A stretch of DNA of 64,000 nucleotides from Paracoccus xiamenensis (GTDB taxonomy: Bacteria; Pseudomonadota; Alphaproteobacteria; Rhodobacterales; Rhodobacteraceae): the NCBI RefSeq assembly GCF_011308835.1, contig NZ_JAAOHY010000001.1, positions 806,001 through 870,000 of the forward strand, in the 5' to 3' direction. A program made the position numbers and the translations under genes. This document shows positions 31,292-39,581 of the stretch, one piece after another; positions within the stretch are counted from its first letter, which is position 1; every line of letters starts with the position of its first letter. Under the pieces are notes generated by a model. That model had not been told where the DNA came from and did not search any database. It worked only from the letters and a program-made list of their open reading frames with translations.

Positions 31292-32298
31292 GCCTTGCCC
31301 CCCACGATGCGGTCCTTGGACTGGTCGACCAGCACCGCCACGATGATGACAAGCCCCACCGCGACGAATTGCCAATAGGGCGGCAAACCGCAGAAAACGA
31401 GGCCGAATTGGATGACCGCGATGATGAAGGCCCCGATGACCGTGCCGGAGATGGTGCCCTGTCCGCCGGTCAGCGACGCGCCACCGATAAAGACCGCGGC
31501 GACGGCATAAAGCAGGATGGGTTCGCCCGAATTGGCCGCCCCGGCCGAGAAGCGGAAGGTATAGATCAGCCCGCCCATCCCGGCCGTCAGGGCCGAGATC
31601 ACGAAAAGCATGATCAGGTGTCGCTTGACGTCGACGCCCGCCCGCTCGACCGATGCCGGATTGGCGCCAAGCGCATAGGTATGCGCGCCAAAGCGGGTGT
31701 GTTTCAGCACGTAATGGCAGATCAGCGCCAGCACCATTGCGGTAACCAGCGGTATCGGAAAGCCCAGCAGGGTGCCGTTGCCCAGTTCGCGGGCATGTTC
31801 GTTGCGGATCGACACGGTCGCACCGCCGGCCATGATCAGCGCCGCGCCCCGCGCAACGCCGTAAGTGCCCAGCGTGCCGATGAAGCTTGGCACCGCCAGC
31901 CAGGCGACCAGCCAGCCATTGACGACGCCCACGATGGCCGCCGCCGCCAGTCCGGCAAATGCAGCAAGGGCCACGATGCCCCAGCCGGCATCGACACCGC
32001 CCGCACGGATCACCAAGGCGATCACCACCGACGCAAGACCGGACGAGAACGCAATCGACAGGTCGATATGTCCGGCCACGATCACCAGAGTCAGCCCAAG
32101 CGCCAGCAGCAGGATCTGCGATGCCGCGACCGCGATGGATTGCAGGTTATAGACCCGGAACAGGAAGGTGCTGCCGGTCTGCGTCTGGGCGTAAACCTCG
32201 AAAAAGCCGAGGATCAGCACCAGAAACAGCCATGACCAGGCGTTGAGCAGGGACTTCACGAATGAAGTCCCATTCCGTTGCACGACATGATCCATCAT
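31288..32298 (-). CDS. Sugar ABC transporter permease (CUT2 family)
   Basis: A permease of 336 residues related to RbsC/FrcC with about ten membrane helices. Recognisable blocks are LALGLTLVIVAGHIDLSI, VNGWLVAWLAVPSFIGTLG, GANPASVERAGVDV and AVFIGGASLTGGQGTISGT, which is the conserved loop before the last helices. It follows the binding-protein gene directly with no gap and overlaps the ATPase gene by 4 bases. The transported sugar is unknown; the surrounding polyol and pentose enzymes suggest a pentose, pentitol or hexitol. Confidence 0.92.
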   Translation of the reverse strand: MMDHVVQRNGTSFVKSLLNAWSWLFLVLILGFFEVYAQTQTGSTFLFRVYNLQSIAVAASQILLLALGLTLVIVAGHIDLSIAFSSGLASVVIALVIRAGGVDAGWGIVALAAFAGLAAAAIVGVVNGWLVAWLAVPSFIGTLGTYGVARGAALIMAGGATVSIRNEHARELGNGTLLGFPIPLVTAMVLALICHYVLKHTRFGAHTYALGANPASVERAGVDVKRHLIMLFVISALTAGMGGLIYTFRFSAGAANSGEPILLYAVAAVFIGGASLTGGQGTISGTVIGAFIIAVIQFGLVFCGLPPYWQFVAVGLVIIVAVLVDQSKDRIVGGKA

Positions 32299-33270
32299 TC
32301 ATTCCGAATAGATGAATTTCTTGGTCGCCTCGTCATCGACATTGCCGGCGTCGATCACGGTAAATCCGGTGCCGATGCTGGTCGGGATCGATTCCCCTGT
32401 CAGGTTGGCATAGGCCGCCATGACACCGAAATAGCCGATCTCGGCCGGGTGCTGCGCGATGGCAGCATCGACCAGGCCCGAGGAGATATTGTTGACGATT
32501 GAAGCGGGCGCATCAAAGGCCACGACGGTCACGTCGTCGATCTTGCCCGCACTTTCGACACCGTTCCCAGCCCCAAGCGCGGAAAACAGATTGGCGCCGA
32601 AGACGCCCTTGATGTCTGGGTTGCGCGCCAGCACGGCCTGGAACTGCGAGGCGGCAAGCGAGGCGTCATTCTCGTTATACTGGGTTTCCAGCACCTCGAT
32701 ATCGGGGAAATTCTCGGCCATTTCGGCCTTGAAGCCTTCCTCGCGCTGATCGGTTGTCGATACGCCGGGCCGCAGGTTGGCGACATAGACCTGACCCGTG
32801 GCACCGATCTTGTCAGCCATATAGCGCGCCGCCATCCGGCCACCGCCGATATTGTCCGAGGCGATATAGGCCAGCGGAAAATCACCGTCGCCGCCGCCGT
32901 CCTGATACATGCCGTCGTCAATGAAGGTGTCGACGGTGATCACCGGGATGCCGGCATCCGATGCGCGGCGCAGGGGCTCGATCATCTGCGTGCTGTCGGT
33001 GGGTGCGATCAGGATCGCGTCGGGACCGCGCCCGATCACCGCGTCCAGCACGGGGGTCTGCAGCACCGGGTCGAACTCCTCGGCACCCTGAAAGTCGACC
33101 GTGATGCCAAGCGCCTCTGCGGCAGCCTGCGCGCCGCGGTTCATGGTGATATAGAAAGCGTCAGTGGTCAGGCCCGGCACCAATGCAATGGTCACGTCCT
33201 TGGCGTCCTGCGCCAAAGCGGCAGTGGCCATCGCGCAGGCAAGCGCGGCCGAAGTGATGATGTTCCTCAT
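32299..33270 (-). CDS. Sugar ABC transporter substrate-binding protein (CUT2 family)
   Basis: A ribose-type periplasmic binding protein of 323 residues with a signal peptide (1-19, ending ATAALAQ). The fold-typical elements are present: IALVPGLTTDAFYITMNRGAQ, GPDAILIAPTDSTQMIEPLRRA, IPVITVDTFID and, in the second lobe, FGANLFSALGAG and VVAFDAP. The ATG at 33270 has AGGAGGAG upstream, and the longer frame starting at 33324 lacks a signal peptide. It lies between an SDR gene and the permease gene. Ligand contacts cannot be read reliably from sequence. Confidence 0.92.
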   Translation of the reverse strand: MRNIITSAALACAMATAALAQDAKDVTIALVPGLTTDAFYITMNRGAQAAAEALGITVDFQGAEEFDPVLQTPVLDAVIGRGPDAILIAPTDSTQMIEPLRRASDAGIPVITVDTFIDDGMYQDGGGDGDFPLAYIASDNIGGGRMAARYMADKIGATGQVYVANLRPGVSTTDQREEGFKAEMAENFPDIEVLETQYNENDASLAASQFQAVLARNPDIKGVFGANLFSALGAGNGVESAGKIDDVTVVAFDAPASIVNNISSGLVDAAIAQHPAEIGYFGVMAAYANLTGESIPTSIGTGFTVIDAGNVDDEATKKFIYSE

Positions 33271-33354
33271 GCGTGTCTCCTCCTGTTGGGGCGCGGCCTG
33301 GATGGGGCCGCATCGGTCCGCCACGCTCCTCTCGCGGCGGGTCGTCTGCGGCCG

Positions 33355-34080
33355 TCAGATCTGCTGCGCGCGCGGCAGGATCACCAGGTCGCGGATGGTT
33401 ACGTTGCGCGGGCGTGTCAGCATGAACAGCGCCGCGTCAGCAACGTCCTCGGATCGCAGGCCTAGGCCTTCGGCGGCCTTGCGGTCGATCTCCTCGGGGT
33501 CGGAAATGCCCCACAGATCGTTCAGAACCACGCCGGGCGCGATGGCCAGAACGCGCACGTCCTGCGGCCCGACCTGCTGGCGCAGCCCATGGACAAATGA
33601 CTGCACCGCGTGTTTCGAGGCGGAATAGACCGGCTCCCACGGGATCGCCTGATGGCCGGCGACCGAACTGGTGACCAGGATGTCGCCGCCGCCGCGTTCG
33701 ATCATGCCGGGCAGCACCGCGCGGACCATCTGAAAAACGGCGACGACATTGGTCGCCAGCACCTTGTCGATGTCCTGCGGATCGGCCTCGACCAGATCAC
33801 CGGCCAGATAGATCCCGGCATTGGCCATCAGGATGTCCACCGGTCCCAGCGTCTTTTCCACCTGTTCCAGCACCATCTCCGACGCCCCCGGCCCGGTAAG
33901 GTCGGCAGCAAGCGCGACGGCATCCGGTCCCAACCGCTCGGCCGCCGCCTGCAGCTTTTCGGTCGACCGCGCCACAAGGGCCACCTTGGCGCCGGCCGCG
34001 ACAAGCGCCTCTGCCGTGGCCAACCCGATGCCCGAACTGGCCCCGGTAATGAGCGCCACTTTCCCCCGAATGTCCGGCAT
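33355..34080 (-). CDS. Short-chain dehydrogenase, ribitol-dehydrogenase-like
   Basis: A classical SDR of 241 residues: cofactor loop TGASSGIG (12-19), NAG (87-89), and the active-site Y152-x3-K156 in YSASK. The C-terminal block LTRPRNVTIRDLVILP and the WEPVYSASKHAVQSFVH segment closely resemble ribitol 2-dehydrogenase of Klebsiella, and the protein is clearly paralogous to the SDR at 47075-47803. It probably oxidises a polyol imported by the ABC transporter encoded downstream in the same leftward operon. The ATG follows AAGGGGGGG. A 12-bp palindrome lies in its promoter region. Confidence 0.85.
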   Translation of the reverse strand: MPDIRGKVALITGASSGIGLATAEALVAAGAKVALVARSTEKLQAAAERLGPDAVALAADLTGPGASEMVLEQVEKTLGPVDILMANAGIYLAGDLVEADPQDIDKVLATNVVAVFQMVRAVLPGMIERGGGDILVTSSVAGHQAIPWEPVYSASKHAVQSFVHGLRQQVGPQDVRVLAIAPGVVLNDLWGISDPEEIDRKAAEGLGLRSEDVADAALFMLTRPRNVTIRDLVILPRAQQI

Positions 34081-34150
34081 CGTCCCCCCCTTCGATTCAC
34101 TGCGCGGGATCGCCCCGCCGAGTCCTCCGGTTGCAGGCTGACATCAAAAA

Positions 34151-34162
34151 TTACGCGCGTAA
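34151..34162. promoter_or_regulatory. Candidate LacI-type operator, site 1
   Basis: TTACGCGCGTAA is a perfect 12-bp palindrome with a central CG, the form LacI-family repressors favour. It is in the 240-base divergent region between two SDR genes, and a LacI regulator is encoded 3.2 kb downstream in the rightward operon. Confidence 0.45.
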
Positions 34163-34207
34163 ATAAAAATCTTTCAACCAACTTTTCCGATGAGCGAGTG
34201 GGGGTTG

Positions 34208-34213
34208 TATAAT
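34208..34213 (+). promoter_or_regulatory. Consensus -10 element of the rightward SDR-aldolase-kinase-lacI operon
   Basis: TATAAT occurs 108 bases before the SDR start. The hexamer at 34185-34190 (TTCCGA, 17-base spacing) is a poor -35, so the promoter may need an activator or a different spacing. Confidence 0.4.
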
Positions 34214-34259
34214 CAGGCTACGCAGCGGCAACTTCTGTCCAGTCTTCACACTTTAAAAT

Positions 34260-34271
34260 TGACGCATGTAA
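34260..34271. promoter_or_regulatory. Candidate LacI-type operator, site 2
   Basis: TGACGCATGTAA matches site 1 (34151) at nine of twelve positions and sits just downstream of the TATAAT element, where a bound repressor would block RNA polymerase. Confidence 0.4.
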
Positions 34272-34320
34272 ATTGTGTGGCGCATGCTTTGCAGGAATGA
34301 CATGCAAGGGGAGGCGGGCA

Positions 34321-35094
34321 ATGTATCTGCAAAAGTTTGACCTCGGCGGAAGGTCGGCATTGGTGACCGGTGGCGCGCAAGGTATCGGTGCGGCCTGCGC
34401 CGAGGCGCTCGCCGAGGCGGGCGCCCGGGTGGTGATCGCCGATCTGGATACCGCCGCCGCCGAGACGCGGGCGGCAGCCATCCGCGACGCGGGCGGGCAG
34501 GCGGTGGGGGTGTTTCTGGACGTCACCGACAGCACCGGTGTCGAGGCCCTGGCCGAGGCGTTGGAGGCGGATGGCGGCGTTGATATCCTGATCAACAATG
34601 CCGGTATCGTGCAGTCGAACATGCCCGCCGAGGACTGCCCAGACGACCATTGGCGGCGTCACATGGCGGTTAATCTGGACGGGGTCTTTTTCTGCGCCCG
34701 CAGTTTTGGCCGGCGGATGCTGGCGCGGGGACGGGGCAGCATAGTCAATATGGGCTCGATGTCGGGGCTGATCGTGAACAAGCCGCAGGAGCAGAGCTTT
34801 TACAACGCCTCGAAGGCCGGCGTGCATCACCTGACGAAATCGCTGGCTGCTGAATGGGCCTCCCGCGGGGTCCGTGTCAATGCCGTCGCGCCGACCGTGA
34901 TCGAGACAGAGCTGGTCAGCCGTGTGTTGAAGGACATCCCCGAGATGGAACGGATCTGGCTGGACATGACCCCGATGAAACGCCTCGGCCGCCCGGATGA
35001 GATCGCCTCGGTCGTGCTGTTTCTGGCCTCGGACGCGTCCAGCCTGATGACCGGCGCCATTGTATCGGCCGATGCCGGCTATACCTGCTGGTGA
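34321..35094 (+). CDS. Short-chain dehydrogenase, galactitol-dehydrogenase-like
   Basis: An SDR of 257 residues with TGGAQGIG (16-23), NNAG (92-95) and Y161-x3-K165 in YNASK. Distinctive blocks (NMGSMSGLIVNKPQ, WLDMTPMKRLGRP, and the terminal DAGYTCW) closely match the galactitol dehydrogenase of Rhodobacter, which forms L-tagatose and accepts several polyols. GGGGAGG precedes the ATG at 34321. It is first in an operon with a class II aldolase, an FGGY kinase and a LacI regulator, so it likely makes an L-ketose for phosphorylation and cleavage. Its exact polyol is unproven. Confidence 0.85.
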   Translation: MYLQKFDLGGRSALVTGGAQGIGAACAEALAEAGARVVIADLDTAAAETRAAAIRDAGGQAVGVFLDVTDSTGVEALAEALEADGGVDILINNAGIVQSNMPAEDCPDDHWRRHMAVNLDGVFFCARSFGRRMLARGRGSIVNMGSMSGLIVNKPQEQSFYNASKAGVHHLTKSLAAEWASRGVRVNAVAPTVIETELVSRVLKDIPEMERIWLDMTPMKRLGRPDEIASVVLFLASDASSLMTGAIVSADAGYTCW

Positions 35095-36161
35095 TCGGGG
35101 TGGTGGCGGTTCCCGAAGGTCCGATCTGGGACGATTTCCTGACCGTCTCGGCCCGGATCGGCGGCGATGTCGGGCTGGTTCAGGGGGCGGGTGGGAATAC
35201 CTCGCTGAAGGATGGCGCGACGATGTGGATCAAGGCGTCGGGCACCTGGCTGGCCGATGCGGCGACGGAACCGGTCATGGTGCCGGTCGATCTGGCGGCG
35301 CTGCGCGGGCGGGTGCTGTCGGGGGATCTGATGGAATCCGAGATTGCCGCCATGACGCTGCCGGGCGGGCCGGCGGGCCTGCGCGCTTCGGTCGAGGCAC
35401 CGTTCCACGCCTTGCTGCCGGGGCGCTGCGTGATCCATGTCCATTGCGTCGATACGATTGCCATGGCCATTCTCGCGGACGGACAGGCGCGGCTTGCCCA
35501 ACGGCTTCCGGGGGTGGCCTGGCACTGGCAGCCCTACGTCAAGCCGGGTGTGCGGCTGACAATGGCGATGCGAGCGGCTGGGGCCGATCGCGCTGCGATC
35601 ATCGTGCTGGGCAATCACGGCCTGATCGTCAGCGCCGATACACCGCTTGAGGCCGAGGAGCTGATTGCCGATATGCGGCATCGTCTGGGCGGGGATATCG
35701 CCCCATCGCAAGCGGCGATGCCGGCGCTGCCGGCACTGGAAGGGACCGGCTATGCACCGGCGCAGGTGCCAGACGGCCATGATCTTGCCCTGTCGCAGGC
35801 GCTGTGCGCGCTTGCCGGGAACTGCGCCATCGCGCCGGATTTCGTCGTTTTCTTCGGCCCTTCTGTGCCGATCCTGCAACCCGGCCCGGACCTGCCCGCG
35901 CGCCTTTCCGCGCTGTCGGCGCAACCGCTGCCGCTGAATGCGGTGGTTCTGGTCGAGGGGCAGGGCGCGCTGATCCGCACCGACGCCATGCGCGGGACCG
36001 AGGCGTTGCTTGCCGGATATGCCCAGGTTCTGAAACGCTATCTCAGCAATGGCGGCGGTGAGATCCGCTATTTCAGCCCGGCCGAATGCGCCGAATTGCT
36101 GAACTGGGAGGCAGAGAAATATCGCCAGGCACAAAACCGTTCGGGGCAGGGCGATGCCTGA
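35091..36161 (+). CDS. Class II aldolase/adducin family protein, RhaD-like
   Basis: The 356-residue protein has a class II (zinc) aldolase domain: GAGGNTSLKDGATMWIKASGTWL near residues 28-48, the metal-binding H-x-H in CVIHVHCVD, and a third His in VLGNHGLIV. These match the aldolase half of the long RhaD-type rhamnulose-1-phosphate aldolases. A further ~130 residues follow the core, so it is longer than FucA (215) but lacks the SDR half of RhaD. It would cleave a ketose 1-phosphate to DHAP and an aldehyde. It starts with GTG in a GTGA overlap with the SDR gene and overlaps the kinase gene by 8 bases. Confidence 0.82.
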   Translation: MIGVVAVPEGPIWDDFLTVSARIGGDVGLVQGAGGNTSLKDGATMWIKASGTWLADAATEPVMVPVDLAALRGRVLSGDLMESEIAAMTLPGGPAGLRASVEAPFHALLPGRCVIHVHCVDTIAMAILADGQARLAQRLPGVAWHWQPYVKPGVRLTMAMRAAGADRAAIIVLGNHGLIVSADTPLEAEELIADMRHRLGGDIAPSQAAMPALPALEGTGYAPAQVPDGHDLALSQALCALAGNCAIAPDFVVFFGPSVPILQPGPDLPARLSALSAQPLPLNAVVLVEGQGALIRTDAMRGTEALLAGYAQVLKRYLSNGGGEIRYFSPAECAELLNWEAEKYRQAQNRSGQGDA

Positions 36162-37392
36162 GGCCTTCGTCATCATCGACATCGGCAAGACCAACATCCG
36201 CGCGATACTGGCAGATCTGACCGCACGGCAGGAACTGGCCGTACGCCGCATGGAAAACCACGTCCTGCCGGGGCCGCCCTATCCGCATCTTGATGTGAAG
36301 GTGCAGGCTGCGTTTATCATCTCGGCGCTGACAGAATTCGCGGCGCTGGCACGGCTTACCGGTGTCATGGTCATCGGCCATGGCGCGACGGTGGCGCTGG
36401 TGGATGATTCCGGGCTGGTTCTGCCAGTTCTGGATTACGAGTTTTCCGGCCCTGACGAACTGGCAGCCGAATATGACCGGCTGCGGCCGGATTTCGCCCT
36501 GACCGGTTCGCCCCGGATGCCGGGCGGGCTGAATATCGGTGCGCAACTGCACTGGCTGCGCCGCTGTTTTCCCGAGCGGGTGGCGCAGGCACGCCAGGCG
36601 CTTTTCTGGCCGCAATACTGGACTTGGTGGCTGACCGGTCGCGCCGTCAGCGAGATTTCCTATGCCACCAGCCATGCCGACCTGTGGTCGCTGGCTGACG
36701 GGACGCAGGTGGACGGCATGGCAGGCGGGCTGTTTCCGGCGCTGGCTTCGGCTTGGTCGGTTGCTGGCACTTTGCGCAAAGATCTGGCAGCGGCCCATGG
36801 CTTGCCGGCGGACCTGACTGTCCATGTCGGCGCACATGACAGCAGTCTTGCGCTGGTGCCCCATGCCGGACGCGGGCGGCGTGCGCCCTCGGTCGCGATG
36901 TCGACCGGGACATGGCTGACGGCCTTCGCCATTGGGGTCGAGGCGATGCCGCCGAAGGCCTTGCCGGGTGTGATGGCCAGTCTGGATATCTTCGGGCAAT
37001 TGGTGCCGAATTTCCGTTTCATGGCCGGGAAGGCGCGGGCCGATATTCTGGCCGCCCCTGTTGATCTGGCCGCGCGTCCGGCAGAGACGTGCCGGATCGA
37101 ACAGGATCCGGCAACGGGGCAATTCCGGCTGCTGGATAAGGCGGGACGCCCCGCACGCCCGGACGGCGACAGCCCCGCAGCCGGGTTGGACCGGCTGCTG
37201 GCAGGCGCGGCACTTGACGGCATGCGGGCGATCGGCGCGCGGGGGCCTGTCCACGTCACCGGCCCCTTTGCGGCCAATGCCGATTTCATCGGCGCGTTGC
37301 AAAGGGGCTGGAATTTCCCCGTGAATCCGCGCAGTTATGAACAAAGCCTCGTCGATCAGGTCGCCTCGCTGTTCGATGAAGCGCAGGGCTGA
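36154..37392 (+). CDS. FGGY-family carbohydrate kinase
   Basis: A sugar kinase of 412 residues with the actin-like ATPase fold: phosphate loop IDIGKTNIRA (8-17), an FGGY_N domain with the PQYWTWWLTG segment, catalytic region HVGAHDSSLALVP (Asp in AHDS) and the FGGY_C phosphate motif AMSTGTWLTAF. It is shorter than L-fuculose or xylulose kinases (about 480). Next to a RhaD/FucA-like aldolase it most likely phosphorylates a ketose at C1. It overlaps the aldolase gene by 8 bases and is followed 13 bases later by the LacI gene. Confidence 0.87.
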   Translation: MPEAFVIIDIGKTNIRAILADLTARQELAVRRMENHVLPGPPYPHLDVKVQAAFIISALTEFAALARLTGVMVIGHGATVALVDDSGLVLPVLDYEFSGPDELAAEYDRLRPDFALTGSPRMPGGLNIGAQLHWLRRCFPERVAQARQALFWPQYWTWWLTGRAVSEISYATSHADLWSLADGTQVDGMAGGLFPALASAWSVAGTLRKDLAAAHGLPADLTVHVGAHDSSLALVPHAGRGRRAPSVAMSTGTWLTAFAIGVEAMPPKALPGVMASLDIFGQLVPNFRFMAGKARADILAAPVDLAARPAETCRIEQDPATGQFRLLDKAGRPARPDGDSPAAGLDRLLAGAALDGMRAIGARGPVHVTGPFAANADFIGALQRGWNFPVNPRSYEQSLVDQVASLFDEAQG

Positions 37393-37405
37393 CATTGGGA
37401 CGGGC

Positions 37406-38446
37406 ATGACACGCAAGACGATCCGCACGATGGAAGAACTGGCCACCGAGATTGACGTCTCGCGGCCGACGCTGTCGCGTTACTTTCACGACCCGTCCAG
37501 CGTGCGCAGCAAGACCCGCGCCAAGATCGAGGCGCGGCTGACCGCCGTCGACTATGTGCCGAACTTTTTCGCCCGCAACCTCAACCGCAAGCGCACGCGG
37601 CTGATCGGGGTGGTGGTGCCGCATCTCAACGACATTTTCCAGACCAGCCTCATCAACGCCATCGACGCCGCCGCCGGCGAAAGCGACTATAAGATCATCG
37701 TTCAGAATTCGGACAACGACCCCGCCCGCGAAGCAGCGGCGATCGAGGCGCTTCGGTCGATGAATGCGGATGGTATCCTGATCGCACCGCTGGGGCTGGC
37801 CTCGGATACCGAGATGCTGCGCCGGGCGGAAACCCATCTGCCGCTGGTGCTGATCGATTCGCGTGCCGACACCGAGATCGAGGCCTTCGATTTCGTCGGC
37901 AATGACAATCACCACAGCATCGGGCTGGTGGTCGATTATCTGGTCCGCTCGGGCCACGATCCGGTCTTTCTGCCGATGCCACCCGTCAACCTGAACGCGG
38001 TCGAACGGGTCGAGGCTTATCGTGCCGCCATGGCCCGGCATGACCGCCCGGCCGAGGTGCTGGCGGATTCGGCGGAGGCCCCGCATTGGGATTTCGAACG
38101 CCACGGCCATTCGGTGATGCACGCCGAATTCGCTGCCGGCCGGCACACCCGCGCGACGGTGCTTTGCGCCAGTGACCGGGTGGCGATGGGGGCGCTGAAA
38201 GCCGCGCATGAATTCGGGTTGTTCCCGCAAGGCAAGGCGTCGGGGTTCCACCTGGCCGGGCATGACAATGATGCGCTGACCCGCTTTCTGCATCCCGGCC
38301 TGACCACGGTCGAACAGGATGTGCCGCGGATCGCGCGCGAGGCGGTCTCGATCCTGCTGGGCCGGATCGAAACGCCGCGCAGCCCGGATGGCCCCCATGA
38401 TTTCCGCCGAATCCCGGGCCGGCTGGTGCTGCGCGAATCTGCCTGA
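37406..38446 (+). CDS. LacI-family transcriptional regulator
   Basis: A repressor of 346 residues. The N-terminal helix-turn-helix reads TMEELATEIDVSRPTLSRYFHDP (about 8-30), followed by the hinge region (NFFARNLNRKRT) and a periplasmic-binding-like effector domain from residue 60 (LIGVVVPHLND, GLASDTEML, CASDRVAMGALKA). Lacking an insertion, it has the standard LacI length. I start it at the ATG at 37406; the longer frame overlaps the kinase gene. It is last in the dehydrogenase-aldolase-kinase operon and probably represses that operon through the palindromes at 34151 and 34260. Confidence 0.9.
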   Translation: MTRKTIRTMEELATEIDVSRPTLSRYFHDPSSVRSKTRAKIEARLTAVDYVPNFFARNLNRKRTRLIGVVVPHLNDIFQTSLINAIDAAAGESDYKIIVQNSDNDPAREAAAIEALRSMNADGILIAPLGLASDTEMLRRAETHLPLVLIDSRADTEIEAFDFVGNDNHHSIGLVVDYLVRSGHDPVFLPMPPVNLNAVERVEAYRAAMARHDRPAEVLADSAEAPHWDFERHGHSVMHAEFAAGRHTRATVLCASDRVAMGALKAAHEFGLFPQGKASGFHLAGHDNDALTRFLHPGLTTVEQDVPRIAREAVSILLGRIETPRSPDGPHDFRRIPGRLVLRESA

Positions 38447-38496
38447 TCGCTCTGACCATTGCGGTGCAGGCGCAATTCCGGCAGTCAGGTTACAGC

Positions 38497-38510
38497 TGAA
38501 ATTTCTTTCA
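38497..38510. promoter_or_regulatory. Candidate SorC-family operator, upstream site
   Basis: TGAAATTTCTTTCA has inverted arms TGAAA/TTTCA. It lies 12 bases before the SorC-type regulator gene and shares the form GAAAT-x-T-x-TTTC with the palindrome at 39456. Confidence 0.35.
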
Positions 38511-38522
38511 CACGAGGATTTC

Positions 38523-39455
38523 ATGGTCCGCCGTCCCACATCCGCCCGGCTTTTGAACCGCAGCCTGATGCATGCGGCGGCGCGGCTGCATTACCTGGAC
38601 GGGCTGTCCCAGCTTGAGGTGTCGCGGCGGATGGAGGTTTCGACCGCGACGGTTTCACGGTTGCTGGCGCTGGCGCGAGAGGAAGGGATCGTGCGCATTC
38701 AGGTCGTCGATTTCGACGAGGCGGACATTCTGGGCGAGAAGCTGGCGCTGGCGCTGGGTTTGCAGGCCGTCAGGGTCATCGACGGCGCGCTTCCCGCAGC
38801 ACTTGGTGCCGAGGTTGCGGCGCTTCTGCAGCGGGCCGGGCTGGCGGCGGGTGCGGTCTTGGCCATCGGCTGGGGGCGCACGGTGCAAAGCGTGATCGCC
38901 GCAGGCCTGCCGCAGCTGCCCGGTCTGGTGGTGGTGCCCACAACCGGCGGCATGAGTGAGACCGCCTCGCATTTCCAGATCAACGAATTCGTGCGCAAGG
39001 CGGCAGCCCAGATGGGGGCCGAGGCGCGGTTTCTGCACGCCCCGTCCACCGTTTCGGACGAATTGCGGGCCGTGCTGGCGCGCGATCTCGACGCGGCGCA
39101 GGTCATCGCCGCCTGGGGCCGGGTCGATGCGGCCATTCTGGGCATCGGCCTTTATCATCGCGGTGCCGGCAGCGATCCCGGCCTTGACGCGGCCGCGGCC
39201 GAGGCGGCGGTGGGCGATGTGGCGCGCCACTATGTCGACCTTGAAGGCCGCGATATCGCGTGGCCCGGCATGCACGGGCTGATGTCGATCAGCCGGGCCG
39301 AATTGCAGCGCATTCCGCTGTCCATCGGTGCCGCCATGGGGCGCGAAAAGGCTGCTGCCATCATCGGCGCTGTACGTTCCGGCATGGTCAATGCGCTGGT
39401 GACCGATACCCGGGCCGCCGCTGCCATGCTGGAGCTGCTGGCCGCGGACGGTTAG
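38523..39455 (+). CDS. SorC/DeoR-type sugar-binding transcriptional regulator
   Basis: The 310-residue protein has an N-terminal helix-turn-helix (AARLHYLDGLSQLEVSRRM, then VSTATVSRLLALAREEGIV, about 16-55) and a C-terminal sugar-phosphate-binding domain of the SorC family (IGWGRTVQSVI, TTGGMSETASHFQ, GIGLYHRG, VTDTRAA). The ATG at 38523 was chosen because the upstream extension reads into the LacI gene. It probably senses a phosphorylated sugar and controls the rightward operon that starts at 39582. Two palindromes lie between it and that operon. Confidence 0.88.
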   Translation: MVRRPTSARLLNRSLMHAAARLHYLDGLSQLEVSRRMEVSTATVSRLLALAREEGIVRIQVVDFDEADILGEKLALALGLQAVRVIDGALPAALGAEVAALLQRAGLAAGAVLAIGWGRTVQSVIAAGLPQLPGLVVVPTTGGMSETASHFQINEFVRKAAAQMGAEARFLHAPSTVSDELRAVLARDLDAAQVIAAWGRVDAAILGIGLYHRGAGSDPGLDAAAAEAAVGDVARHYVDLEGRDIAWPGMHGLMSISRAELQRIPLSIGAAMGREKAAAIIGAVRSGMVNALVTDTRAAAAMLELLAADG

Positions 39456-39471
39456 CAGAAATATATTTCTG
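39456..39471. promoter_or_regulatory. 16-bp perfect palindrome, candidate operator
   Basis: CAGAAATATATTTCTG begins immediately after the SorC regulator stop codon and lies 126 bases before the first gene of the operon it probably controls. Confidence 0.5.
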
Positions 39472-39481
39472 AAAAATATTG

Positions 39482-39493
39482 TTGTACGTACAA
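39482..39493. promoter_or_regulatory. 12-bp perfect palindrome
   Basis: TTGTACGTACAA lies 10 bases beyond the palindrome at 39456, in the same promoter region. The centre-to-centre distance is about 24 bases, so the two could bind different proteins or two dimers. Confidence 0.4.
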
Positions 39494-39581
39494 TTGGCCC
39501 GCGCTAGGCTGCCGTTCGGGGCAGCCTGCTGGCTGCCGATGTGCATATGCCGGACGGCATGACATCAGGGGGGACGGCCCG

